Shown here in pieces: positions 8,513-16,336 of a DNA stretch of 64,000 bases. The first letter of the stretch is position 1; the number at the start of each line of letters is the position of its first letter. The position numbers and the translations under genes were made by a program. The notes beneath the pieces were generated by a model that was not told where the DNA came from, did not search any database, and saw only the letters and a list, made by a program, of their open reading frames with translations. The DNA is from Burkholderia sp. BCC1644 (GTDB lineage Bacteria; Pseudomonadota; Gammaproteobacteria; Burkholderiales; Burkholderiaceae), in assembly GCF_902833225.1 (NCBI RefSeq), contig NZ_CADFEI010000021.1, forward strand, positions 62,001 through 126,000, given 5' to 3'.

Positions 8513-9064
8513 ATGATGATGAAACGCATGTTGGCGCTCGCGGTCGTCGCGGCCGCCGCCGTTGCCGGCGGGCTCACCGCCGGCCATTGGTTCCGCGGCA
8601 GCGCCGACGACGGCGTCGCCGTCGCCGCGCCCGCCGCGCAGGGCAACCCCGTCGAGCAGTTGTGGGCGTCGTCGCTGACGGGCACCGACGGCAAGCCGGC
8701 CACGCTGGCCGCCTTCAAGGGCCAGAAGGTCGTCGTCAATTTCTGGGCGTCGTGGTGCGGCCCATGCGTCGAGGAGATGCCCGAGCTCGTCGCGCTGTCA
8801 CATCAGTACAAGCAGAAAGGCATCCGTTTCATCGGGATCGGCGTCGATTCCGAGCAGAACGTGAAGACCTTCCTGCAAAAGGTGAAGGTCGACTATCCGG
8901 TCTTCGTCAGCGGTTATGCAGGCGCAGATCTGGCCCGTAATTTTGGAAACACGGCCGGCGCGCTGCCGTTTACGGTCGTGATCGACGAAACCGGCAAGAT
9001 TCGCGAGACAAAATTGGGACAAATCCAACCGGCCGAACTGAAAAAGACGCTCGACGCGCTATAA
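8513..9064 (+). CDS. TlpA/ResA-like membrane-anchored thiol:disulfide oxidoreductase
   Basis: A periplasmic thioredoxin-fold protein of 183 residues. Seen: an N-terminal signal anchor (about residues 5-24) followed by a short linker, the active site W-A-S-W-C-G-P-C (Cys82, Cys85), and a cis-Pro region G-A-L-P-F-T-V-V-I-D. The W-C-G-P-C form fits the AhpC/TSA-like TlpA group, which reduces periplasmic disulfides, for example during cytochrome c maturation. Start: ATG at 8513, one of three consecutive Met codons, 7 bp after the preceding stop. The specific partner is not evident from the neighbours. Confidence 0.9.
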   Translation: MMMKRMLALAVVAAAAVAGGLTAGHWFRGSADDGVAVAAPAAQGNPVEQLWASSLTGTDGKPATLAAFKGQKVVVNFWASWCGPCVEEMPELVALSHQYKQKGIRFIGIGVDSEQNVKTFLQKVKVDYPVFVSGYAGADLARNFGNTAGALPFTVVIDETGKIRETKLGQIQPAELKKTLDAL

Positions 9065-9198
9065 CCGGCTCGAACGGCGGGCCGCAAGTTGGCGGCGATT
9101 TGCCCGTCGATCGCCGCAATTTCGCGTGAATTCGCCGATACTTTGCATCCATGCCGGTAATTCTTGCAGGTCCGGCGCGCCCGGCCGTTCGGCAAAAC

Positions 9199-9228
9199 TA
9201 GACAAATTTCTCTAAATAGCGCTAAAGT
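9199..9228 (+). promoter_or_regulatory. Candidate promoter of the aroQ-accB-accC operon
   Basis: TAGACA (9199-9204), an 18-bp spacer, then TAAAGT (9223-9228), within the only AT-rich part of the 194-bp gap and 30 bp before the aroQ start. Both hexamers deviate from consensus. Confidence 0.35.
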
Positions 9229-9258
9229 TCGCGCAATTCCGCAGAAATAGAAGCGACC

Positions 9259-9711
9259 ATGACACGATTGCTGGTGCTGCACGGCCCCAACCTGAACCTT
9301 CTCGGCACCCGGGAACCGGAGGTGTACGGCCGCGTCACGCTCGCGCAGATCGATCAGGCGCTTGCCGCGCGCGCCCGGGAAGCCGGCGCGGAGCTGTCGT
9401 CGTTCCAGAGCAACCATGAAGGTGCGCTGGTCGACCGCATCCAGGCCGCGCGGGAGGAACAGACCGATTTCATCCTGATCAATCCGGCCGCGTATACGCA
9501 CACGAGCGTCGCGATCCGGGACGCGATCGCCGGCGTTGGCATCCCGTTCGTCGAGGTTCACTTGTCGAACGTGCATCGCCGCGAAGCGTTCAGGCACCAC
9601 TCCTACTTTTCCGACCAGGCCGAAGGCGTCATCTGCGGGCTCGGCTGGAAAGGTTATCTGTACGCGCTCGAGTACGCGCTGGACAAGCTGCAAGGCACGT
9701 CGCGCGGCTGA
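9259..9711 (+). CDS. aroQ: 3-dehydroquinate dehydratase, type II
   Basis: Converts 3-dehydroquinate to 3-dehydroshikimate, the step just before AroE. The 150-residue length is typical of the dodecameric type II enzyme. Seen: G-P-N-L-N-L-L-G-x-R-E, the catalytic Tyr in P-E-V-Y-G (residue 23), N-P-A-A-Y-T-H-T-S, and the E-V-H-L-S-N motif. It is followed 66 bp later by accB; an aroQ-accB-accC arrangement is common in proteobacteria. The spacing suggests one transcript linking aromatic and fatty-acid synthesis. Confidence 0.96.
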   Translation: MTRLLVLHGPNLNLLGTREPEVYGRVTLAQIDQALAARAREAGAELSSFQSNHEGALVDRIQAAREEQTDFILINPAAYTHTSVAIRDAIAGVGIPFVEVHLSNVHRREAFRHHSYFSDQAEGVICGLGWKGYLYALEYALDKLQGTSRG

Positions 9712-9777
9712 TTTCGCGATCTAGATTCAGCGCCGGCCCCTAACCGGCGCTTTCACGTATTGAAAGGGGAATTCCCG

Positions 9778-10251
9778 ATGGATCTTCGTAAGCTGAAAAC
9801 TCTGATCGACCTCGTTTCCGAATCCGGCATCTCCGAGCTGGAAGTGACGGAAGGCGAAGGCAAGGTGCGCATCGTCAAGAACGCGCCGCCGATCTACGTG
9901 CAGCCGACGGCTGGGTATGCCCCGCAAGTCAGCGCGCCCGCTCCGTCGGTCGCGCTGCCGACCGAAGGCGCTGCCGCGCCGGCCGCAGGTGGCGCTGCCG
10001 CACCGGCCGTCCCGCAGGGCCACATCGTGACGTCGCCGATGGTCGGCACGTTCTATCGCGCACCGTCGCCGGGCGCGGACCCGTTCGTCCAGGTCGGCGA
10101 TACGGTCAAGGAAGGCCAGACGATCTGCATCATCGAAGCGATGAAGCTGCTCAACGAGATCGAGTCGGACAAGGCCGGCGTGATCAAGGAAATCCTCGTC
10201 GAGAACGGCCAGGCCGTCGAATACGGCCAGCCGCTTTTCGTGATCGGCTAA
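9778..10251 (+). CDS. accB: Biotin carboxyl carrier protein of acetyl-CoA carboxylase
   Basis: Carries biotin between the carboxylase (AccC) and carboxyltransferase subunits to make malonyl-CoA. Seen in 157 residues: a conserved N-terminal segment M-D-L-R-K-L-K, an Ala/Pro-rich flexible linker (about 42-80), and the biotinyl domain with the modified Lys123 in E-A-M-K-L-L-N. The start at 9778 is preferred over an in-frame ATG 18 nt upstream, because G-G-G-G-A (9763-9767) sits at ribosome-binding distance and the family begins with M-D-L-R-K. accC follows 85 bp later. Confidence 0.97.
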   Translation: MDLRKLKTLIDLVSESGISELEVTEGEGKVRIVKNAPPIYVQPTAGYAPQVSAPAPSVALPTEGAAAPAAGGAAAPAVPQGHIVTSPMVGTFYRAPSPGADPFVQVGDTVKEGQTICIIEAMKLLNEIESDKAGVIKEILVENGQAVEYGQPLFVIG

Positions 10252-10336
10252 GCCCGCCGCGCGGCCCTGTCGGCCGCGCGCCGCCGATGCTCGCCAGGCG
10301 CCGTTCGCGCGCCCCTCGAAGAGACGAATACTCGCT

Positions 10337-11704
10337 ATGTTTGAAAAAATCCTCATTGCCAACCGCGGTGAAATCGCGCTGCGCATTCAGCGCGCGTGCC
10401 GCGAGCTCGGCGTCAAGACGGTGGTCGTCTACTCGGAAGCCGACAAGGAAGCCAAGTACGTGCGCCTCGCGGACGAAGCCGTCTGTATCGGCCCGGCCCC
10501 GTCGAACCTGAGCTACCTGAACATGCCGGCGCTGATCAGCGCCGCGGAAGTCACCGACGCCGAAGCGATCCACCCCGGCTACGGCTTCCTGTCGGAAAAC
10601 GCCGATTTCGCGGAACGCGTCGAGCAGTCGGGCTTCACGTTCATCGGCCCGCGCCCGGAAACGATCCGCATGATGGGCGACAAGGTCACCGCGAAGCAGA
10701 CGATGATCAAGACCGGCGTGCCGTGCGTGCCGGGCTCGGAAGGCGCGTTGCCGGACGATCCGAAGGAGATCGTCAAGATTGCACGCGCGATCGGCTATCC
10801 GGTCATCATCAAGGCGGCAGGCGGCGGTGGCGGGCGCGGGATGCGCGTCGTACACACCGAGGCCGCGCTCGTCAACGCGGTCAACATGACCCGCGAGGAA
10901 GCCGGCCGTGCGTTCGGCAACCCGCAGGTGTACATGGAGAAGTTCCTCGAGAACCCGCGCCACATCGAGATCCAGGTGCTGTCGGACGCGTACAAGAACG
11001 CGATCTGGCTGGGTGAACGCGACTGCTCGATGCAGCGCCGCCACCAGAAGGTGATCGAGGAAGCGCCGGCGCCCGGCATTCCGCGCCGCCTGATCGACCG
11101 CATCGGCGACCGCTGCGCGGACGCGTGCAAGAAGATGGGCTACCTCGGCGCGGGCACGTTCGAATTCCTGTACGAAAACGGCGAGTTCTACTTCATCGAG
11201 ATGAACACGCGCGTGCAGGTCGAGCACCCGGTATCGGAGCTGATCACGGGCGTCGACATCGTGCAGGAACAGATCCGCATCGCGGCCGGCGAGAAGCTCA
11301 CGCTGCGCCAGCGCGACGTCCAGTTCCGCGGACATGCGATCGAATGCCGGATCAACGCCGAAGATCCGTTCAAGTTCACGCCGTCGCCGGGCCGGATCAC
11401 GTCGTGGCATACGCCGGGCGGCCCCGGCGTGCGCGTCGACTCGCATGCCTACAATGGCTATTTCGTGCCGCCGAACTATGATTCGATGATCGGCAAGCTG
11501 ATCACCTACGGCGCGACGCGCGAGCAGGCGATCCGCCGGATGCGCATCGCGCTGTCGGAAATGGTCGTCGAAGGCATCCAGACCAACATCCCGCTGCACC
11601 GCGAGCTGATGATCGACTCGAAGTTCGTCGAAGGCGGCACCAGCATCCACTACCTCGAAAACCGGCTCGCGCAGAAGCAGCAGGTCGCACCGGAAGAAGC
11701 GTAA
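10337..11704 (+). CDS. accC: Acetyl-CoA carboxylase, biotin carboxylase subunit
   Basis: An ATP-grasp enzyme that carboxylates the biotin of AccB using bicarbonate. Seen in 455 residues: I-L-I-A-N-R-G-E-I-A at the N-terminus, the glycine-rich ATP lid K-A-A-G-G-G-G-G-R-G-M-R, E-K-F-L-E-N-P-R-H-I-E, and the active-site stretch E-M-N-T-R-V-Q-V-E-H. Full family length. It is separated from prmA by only 2 bp. Confidence 0.97.
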   Translation: MFEKILIANRGEIALRIQRACRELGVKTVVVYSEADKEAKYVRLADEAVCIGPAPSNLSYLNMPALISAAEVTDAEAIHPGYGFLSENADFAERVEQSGFTFIGPRPETIRMMGDKVTAKQTMIKTGVPCVPGSEGALPDDPKEIVKIARAIGYPVIIKAAGGGGGRGMRVVHTEAALVNAVNMTREEAGRAFGNPQVYMEKFLENPRHIEIQVLSDAYKNAIWLGERDCSMQRRHQKVIEEAPAPGIPRRLIDRIGDRCADACKKMGYLGAGTFEFLYENGEFYFIEMNTRVQVEHPVSELITGVDIVQEQIRIAAGEKLTLRQRDVQFRGHAIECRINAEDPFKFTPSPGRITSWHTPGGPGVRVDSHAYNGYFVPPNYDSMIGKLITYGATREQAIRRMRIALSEMVVEGIQTNIPLHRELMIDSKFVEGGTSIHYLENRLAQKQQVAPEEA

Positions 11705-11706
11705 GC

Positions 11707-12609
11707 ATGAGCTATCGCGAACTCGTCGTCGAACTGGCCCGTGAGCATGCGGAGGCGCTGTCCGACGCGCTGCTCGACCTCGGCGCGCTGTCGGTGTCCG
11801 TGGAAGACGCCGACGCCGACACGCCCGACGAACAGCCGCTCTTCGGCGAGCCGGGCCTCGTGCCCGATCGCACCGCGTGGCAGCACTCGCGCGTGGTCGC
11901 GCTGCTGTCGGCCGACCATGAGCCGGCCGTGCTGCTCGCCGCGGCTGCAAACGAGATCGGCATCGCCGAAACGCCGACGTTCGTCGTCCGCGAAGTCGAG
12001 GAACAGGACTGGGTGCGGCTCACGCAATCGCAGTTCGAGCCGATCCCGATCGGCGAGCGGATCTGGGTCGTGCCGTCGTGGCACGATGCGCCCGATCCCG
12101 ACGCGCTCGTCCTCGAACTCGATCCGGGCCTCGCATTCGGCACCGGCAGCCACCCCACTACCCGCCTGTGCATGGAGTGGCTCGAACAGTCGGTGAAGCC
12201 CGGCCAGTCGGTGCTCGACTACGGCTGCGGCTCGGGCATTCTCGCGATCCTCGCGAAGAAATGCGGGGCGAACCCCGTGATCGGCATCGACATCGATCCG
12301 CAAGCCGTCGAATCGGCGCGCCAGAACAGCGAGCGCAACCGCGCGGAAGTCACGTACGGGCTGCCCGACGCATGCCCGGACGGCGAATTCGACATCGTGG
12401 TCGCGAACATCCTGTCGAACCCGCTGAAGCTGATGGCGTCGATGCTCGCATCGAAGGTCAAACCGGGCGGGCGCATCGCGCTGTCGGGCGTGCTCGCGCG
12501 CCAGGCGGACGAAGTCGCGGCCGTCTACGCGCGCTACGTCGACATCTCGGTCTGGCGTGAACACGAAGGTTGGGTATGCCTCGCCGGAACCCGGCGCGAA
12601 AGCCATTAG
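11707..12609 (+). CDS. prmA: Ribosomal protein L11 methyltransferase
   Basis: A class I SAM-dependent enzyme that trimethylates several amino groups of ribosomal protein L11. Seen in 300 residues: the small N-terminal L11-recognition domain, then the catalytic domain with F-G-T-G-S-H-P-T-T, SAM motif V-L-D-Y-G-C-G-S-G-I (169-178), and the N-x-x-S-N-P-L loop after strand 4. It starts 2 bp after accC and is therefore expressed with it. Its ribosome-binding site lies inside the end of accC. Confidence 0.95.
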   Translation: MSYRELVVELAREHAEALSDALLDLGALSVSVEDADADTPDEQPLFGEPGLVPDRTAWQHSRVVALLSADHEPAVLLAAAANEIGIAETPTFVVREVEEQDWVRLTQSQFEPIPIGERIWVVPSWHDAPDPDALVLELDPGLAFGTGSHPTTRLCMEWLEQSVKPGQSVLDYGCGSGILAILAKKCGANPVIGIDIDPQAVESARQNSERNRAEVTYGLPDACPDGEFDIVVANILSNPLKLMASMLASKVKPGGRIALSGVLARQADEVAAVYARYVDISVWREHEGWVCLAGTRRESH

Positions 12610-12654
12610 AATAGCGCTGTCCTTCACTCTGGCCAGCAGGCCGCCCGGCTCGAC

Positions 12655-13998
12655 ATGCTTCTTGCGACGCGCTGCCCTCATTGCGAAACCGTCTTCCGGC
12701 TGCAGCAGGAACAGCTCTCGCTGCATGAAGGGCTCGTGCGCTGCGGCCATTGCCACGAAGTCTTCAACGCGTCCGAATCGCTCGTCCCCGAGCACGCGCA
12801 GCAGCCCGAACCGGCACTGACCGAAACGGCTGCGGCGCCGGACGACATCGCACACCATCCGGCCCCGCCCGCCCGGCTGTTCACCGCCGACGCACCGGCC
12901 GGGTCGCCGTCCGACTCCGATTACAAGCCGGAAGGCTGGGACATGTGGGCGCCGTGGCTCGACGCCGGCGTCGATCCGTCGCTGCAGCACAGCGTCGAGA
13001 CCGTACGCACCGAGCCGCTGGTGCCGCTCGCGCTCCCGTCCACGGAAGCCGGCGTCGTTCACCTGTCGGGTACGCCCGCGCCGTTCCCGTCCCCGACCGA
13101 ACTCGACGCAGCTTCAACCGACGTCGCGCAACCGGCCGAACCGCATTCGCAGCAGACGGAACCCGACACCGCAGCCTCGCCCGCGCCGGTCGAGCGCGAT
13201 CCGCGCGAGCCTCGCTTCGTCGCCCATGTTCCGTCGGAACCGGAAGCAACACCCGATGCCGCCGAACCCGTCGGCCAAGCGCACTTCACCGTGCCGGACG
13301 ACGATCGCGCGCCGCGCGAGCCGCGTTTTGCGTTCACCCCGGCACCGGCCGTCACCGAACCTGAACCCGAAACCGGATCCGGACCCGGCGCGTTCACCCC
13401 GCATGACAAGGCCGCGCCCGCAATCGGCGAGCCGGCCGCACCGTTCCCGGCCGCACTGACCGACGATGACCGCCCGCACTTCGCCGTCACGCGCGAGACG
13501 CGCGCGCCGCAGCAGCGCGGGATGCTCGGCGGTTTCTTCGGCGGCCTCGTCGCCGCGGTGCTGGCCGTGCTGCTCGTCGCGCAGCTTGCGTGGTGGCAAC
13601 GTGAAACGCTGATGATCTACTGGCCCGTCACGCAGGGCTGGTTCCGGCAGGCCTGCGCGCCGCTCGGCTGCACGGTCGCGCCGCCGCGCGCGATCGACGG
13701 CCTGCGGCTCGATGCGACCGACCTGCGCCAGCTCGACGGGCCGCGCGAACTCGAATTGAAGGTACCGCTGACGAACCGCCTCCGCGTCGCGCTCGCGTAT
13801 CCGTCGCTCGAACTCACGCTGCTCGACGACACCAATCACGTGACCGTGCGCCGCGTGCTCGCGCCGCGCGACTACGTGCGCCCGGGCACGCCGATCGACG
13901 CCGGGCTGCCGCCCGGCACCACGCAGACGATGGTCGTCCGCCTCGAAACGAACGGCACGCCTGCGTCGAATTTCCGCGTCCAGATCTTCTATCCGTGA
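12655..13998 (+). CDS. Zinc-ribbon and DUF3426 single-pass membrane protein
   Basis: Function unknown. Seen in 447 residues: an N-terminal MJ0042-type zinc ribbon with C-P-H-C (7, 10) and C-G-H-C (30, 33); a long Pro/Ala/Glu-rich disordered region (about 40-285) with two copies of a R-E-P-R-F motif; one membrane helix (about 290-311); and a C-terminal extracytoplasmic DUF3426 domain beginning near Q-A-C-A-P-L-G-C. Topology is inferred as zinc ribbon in the cytoplasm and DUF3426 in the periplasm. It follows prmA by 45 bp, a neighbourhood I recognise from beta-proteobacteria. The disordered part has a base composition like its neighbours, so there is no sign of transfer. Confidence 0.85.
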   Translation: MLLATRCPHCETVFRLQQEQLSLHEGLVRCGHCHEVFNASESLVPEHAQQPEPALTETAAAPDDIAHHPAPPARLFTADAPAGSPSDSDYKPEGWDMWAPWLDAGVDPSLQHSVETVRTEPLVPLALPSTEAGVVHLSGTPAPFPSPTELDAASTDVAQPAEPHSQQTEPDTAASPAPVERDPREPRFVAHVPSEPEATPDAAEPVGQAHFTVPDDDRAPREPRFAFTPAPAVTEPEPETGSGPGAFTPHDKAAPAIGEPAAPFPAALTDDDRPHFAVTRETRAPQQRGMLGGFFGGLVAAVLAVLLVAQLAWWQRETLMIYWPVTQGWFRQACAPLGCTVAPPRAIDGLRLDATDLRQLDGPRELELKVPLTNRLRVALAYPSLELTLLDDTNHVTVRRVLAPRDYVRPGTPIDAGLPPGTTQTMVVRLETNGTPASNFRVQIFYP

Positions 13999-14072
13999 CG
14001 CGCCGCGGCGCGCGCATGCGCGCCCGTCTCAACCCGCGCGCCTCGAACGGCGCGCTATTTCGGAGCACGAAC

Positions 14073-14576
14073 ATGAGCAAAGTTACGCTGGGTGGCAACC
14101 CGATCGATCTCGCCGGCACGTTCCCGGCCGCCGGCGCCCAAGCCGCCGATTTCAAGCTGGTCGGCAAGGACCTCGCCGACCTGTCGCTCGCCAGCTTCGC
14201 CGGCAAGCGCAAGGTGCTGAACATCGTGCCGAGCCTCGACACGCCGACCTGCGCGACGTCGACCCGCAAGTTCAACGAAGCTGCGTCGTCGCTCGACAAC
14301 ACGGTCGTGGTGGTCGTGTCCGCCGACCTGCCGTTCGCCGCCACGCGCTTCTGCACGACCGAAGGCCTCGAGAACGTCGTGACGGCCTCGACGTTCCGCA
14401 CCGGCCGCGCGTTCGCGAACGCGTACGGCGTCGACGTGACGAGCGGCCCGCTGAACGGCCTGACCGCACGCGCGGTCGTCGTGCTCGACGCGCAGGACAA
14501 GGTGATCCACGCGGAACTCGTCGGCGAAATCAAGGACGAGCCGAACTACGATGCAGCGCTCGCCGCACTGAAGTAA
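14073..14576 (+). CDS. tpx: Thiol peroxidase (atypical 2-Cys peroxiredoxin)
   Basis: Reduces hydrogen and alkyl peroxides using thioredoxin. Seen in 167 residues: peroxidatic Cys60 in D-T-P-T-C-A-T-S-T-R, resolving Cys94 in T-R-F-C, and the Tpx-specific N-terminus with G-N-P-I-D-L. The ATG at 14073 is used; the frame continues upstream to 13995 but that part is not family-like. A GC stem-loop without a T-run lies downstream (14601-14621). Confidence 0.96.
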   Translation: MSKVTLGGNPIDLAGTFPAAGAQAADFKLVGKDLADLSLASFAGKRKVLNIVPSLDTPTCATSTRKFNEAASSLDNTVVVVVSADLPFAATRFCTTEGLENVVTASTFRTGRAFANAYGVDVTSGPLNGLTARAVVVLDAQDKVIHAELVGEIKDEPNYDAALAALK

Positions 14577-14661
14577 GCTTTCTACCGCTTTCCCCTGCCG
14601 CGCCGCGCCCTTCGCGCGGCGTTGTCGCGCAGGGTCCCTCATTTCTACAGGAACGCACACC

Positions 14662-15600
14662 TTGGCTACGCTGATTTGCGGCTCGATCGCCTACGACTCC
14701 ATCATGACCTTCGAAGGGCGGTTCCGCGAGCACATCCTGCCCGACCAGGTGCACCTCATCAACCTGAGCTTCCTCGTGCCGACGATGCGCCGCGAATTCG
14801 GCGGCTGCGCGGGCAACATCGCGTACGCGCTGCACCTGCTGGGCGGCGATGCGCGCATGATGGGGACGATGGGCGCGCTCGACGCGCAGCCATATCTCGA
14901 CCGGCTCGACCAGCTCGGCCTGCGCCGCGACCACGTTCGCGTGTTGCCCGATACGTATACGGCGCAAGCGATGATCACGACCGATCTCGACAACAACCAG
15001 ATCGCTGCGTTCCACCCGGGCGCGATGATGCAGTCGCACCTGAACCATGCGGGCGACGCACCGGACATCAAGCTCGCGATCGTCGGTCCGGACGGCTTCG
15101 ACGGGATGGTGCAGCACGTGGAAGAGCTCGCCAAGGCCGGTGTGCCGTTCGTGTTCGACCCGGGCCAGGGTCTGCCGCTGTTCGACGGTGCGACGCTGCG
15201 CCGCAGCATTGAACTTGCGACCTATGTGGCGGTCAACGACTACGAGGCCAAGCTGGTGAGCGACAAGACGGGATGGTCCGAAGATGAAATCGCCAGCCGG
15301 GTCGACGCCCTCGTCATTACGCGTGGCGAGCATGGCGCGACCATCCGCCACAAGCAGGGCACGGAGCAGATTCCTGTCGTGCCGGCCGAGCGCATCGCCG
15401 ATCCGACCGGCTGTGGCGATGCCTTCCGGGGCGGTCTGCTGTACGGCATCGAGCATGGCCTCGACTGGGCAACCACGGGGCGCCTCGCGAGCCTGATGGG
15501 CTCGCTCAAGATTGCCCACCAGGGGCCCCAGACTTACGTACTGACGCGCGCCGAAATCGACGCGCGCTTCGAGACTGCATTCGGTTACAGTCTCAAATGA
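14662..15600 (+). CDS. PfkB-family carbohydrate kinase (adenosine-kinase-like)
   Basis: A ribokinase-fold kinase of 312 residues. Seen: N-terminal G-S-I-A-Y-D-S-I, the G-G-C-A-G-N-I-A-Y substrate motif, and the PfkB signature D-P-T-G-C-G-D-A-F-R-G-G with the catalytic Asp. Homologues in beta- and gamma-proteobacteria are annotated as adenosine kinase; that substrate is inference here. The start is TTG at 14662, supported by an AGGA about 10 nt upstream. It ends 19 bp before the glycine-zipper lipoprotein gene. Confidence 0.88.
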   Translation: MATLICGSIAYDSIMTFEGRFREHILPDQVHLINLSFLVPTMRREFGGCAGNIAYALHLLGGDARMMGTMGALDAQPYLDRLDQLGLRRDHVRVLPDTYTAQAMITTDLDNNQIAAFHPGAMMQSHLNHAGDAPDIKLAIVGPDGFDGMVQHVEELAKAGVPFVFDPGQGLPLFDGATLRRSIELATYVAVNDYEAKLVSDKTGWSEDEIASRVDALVITRGEHGATIRHKQGTEQIPVVPAERIADPTGCGDAFRGGLLYGIEHGLDWATTGRLASLMGSLKIAHQGPQTYVLTRAEIDARFETAFGYSLK

Positions 15601-15619
15601 ATATTGTGGGAGAGCAAAG

Positions 15620-16093
15620 ATGTTGATGAAAAAAACCCTCACGCTCGCGGCCATGCTGACGGCCACGCTGACGCTCGCCGGCTGCTTCACGGCACCCGGT
15701 TCGGCCGATGTCTATAGCGTCGGCCAGGCACAGCGCGAACAGACGGTCCGCATGGGCACGGTCGAAAGCGTCCGCGCGGTACGCATCCAGTCCGACGGCG
15801 GCGGCAGCGCGATCGGTACGCTCGGCGGCGGCGCACTCGGCGCGGTCGCAGGCAGCGCGATCGGCGGCGGCAAAGGCTCGATCCTGACGGCCATCGCCGG
15901 CGGCCTCGTTGGCGCGGTCGCGGGTAACGCGGTCGGCGAAAACCTCAGCACGGCGAACGGTGTCGAAATCACCGTGCGCCTCGACAACGGCGATCTGCGC
16001 TCGATCACGCAGGCGGCAAACGGCGAAGCGTTCCGCGCCGGCGAGCGTGTGCGACTGCTGTCGAGCGGCGGCGTCACGCGCGTCACGCACTAA
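15620..16093 (+). CDS. Glycine-zipper outer-membrane lipoprotein (SlyB/Pcp-like)
   Basis: Seen in 157 residues: a lipoprotein signal with lipobox L-A-G-C, a short linker, then a glycine-zipper segment G-T-L-G-G-G-A-L-G-A-V-A-G-S-A-I-G-G-G (about 55-90), and a C-terminal beta-rich domain. Family knowledge: SlyB-type lipoproteins sit in the outer membrane and help stabilise it under stress. ATG at 15620 is used; ATG at 15626 is also possible. A GGAG precedes the start. A strong terminator lies 37 bp after the stop. Confidence 0.88.
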   Translation: MLMKKTLTLAAMLTATLTLAGCFTAPGSADVYSVGQAQREQTVRMGTVESVRAVRIQSDGGGSAIGTLGGGALGAVAGSAIGGGKGSILTAIAGGLVGAVAGNAVGENLSTANGVEITVRLDNGDLRSITQAANGEAFRAGERVRLLSSGGVTRVTH

Positions 16094-16130
16094 CCGGTAT
16101 CCTCAGCGCGCGGCGCAAGCCGCGGTCGAA

Positions 16131-16162
16131 CGCATGTGCGAAGCTGCACATGCGTTTTTTTT
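16131..16162 (+). terminator. Intrinsic terminator of the glycine-zipper lipoprotein gene
   Basis: CGCATGTGC (16131-16139) pairs with GCACATGCG (16146-16154) around a 6-nt loop and is followed by eight T (16155-16162). Confidence 0.92.
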
Positions 16163-16241
16163 CGTCCGTACTCGCCGCAGCCCGCGTACGGGCAGCCGGC
16201 ATACGGGCCCCCGACACCTCGGCGAGTACGGACGAAAAAAA
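16156..16241. repeat. 22-bp perfect inverted repeat between converging terminators
   Basis: The arm at 16156-16177 (seven T, then CGTCCGTACTCGCCG) is the exact reverse complement of 16220-16241, with 42 bp between. Each arm contains the T-run of one of the two flanking terminators. The spacer holds further short CCCG/CGGG and TACGGG repeats. Transcripts of either strand through this region could fold into a 22-bp stem. Confidence 0.85.
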
Positions 16242-16268
16242 TCCCGCCACCTGAGCCAGATGGCGGGA
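16235..16268 (-). terminator. Intrinsic terminator of the histone H1-like gene
   Basis: On the minus strand TCCCGCCA (16268-16261) pairs with TGGCGGGA (16249-16242) around an 11-nt loop and is followed by seven T (16241-16235). It lies 69 bp after the stop codon at 16337. Confidence 0.88.
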
Positions 16269-16336
16269 CTGATTGAGTAGCGCTACTCAACCCACGGACA
16301 CCACGTGAGTGTCCGGGTGGTGCTGGTCAGCCGCGA

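Noticed and set aside
14601..14621. Terminator after tpx
   Set aside because: A GC stem of 8 bp exists, but no T-run follows on the plus strand.
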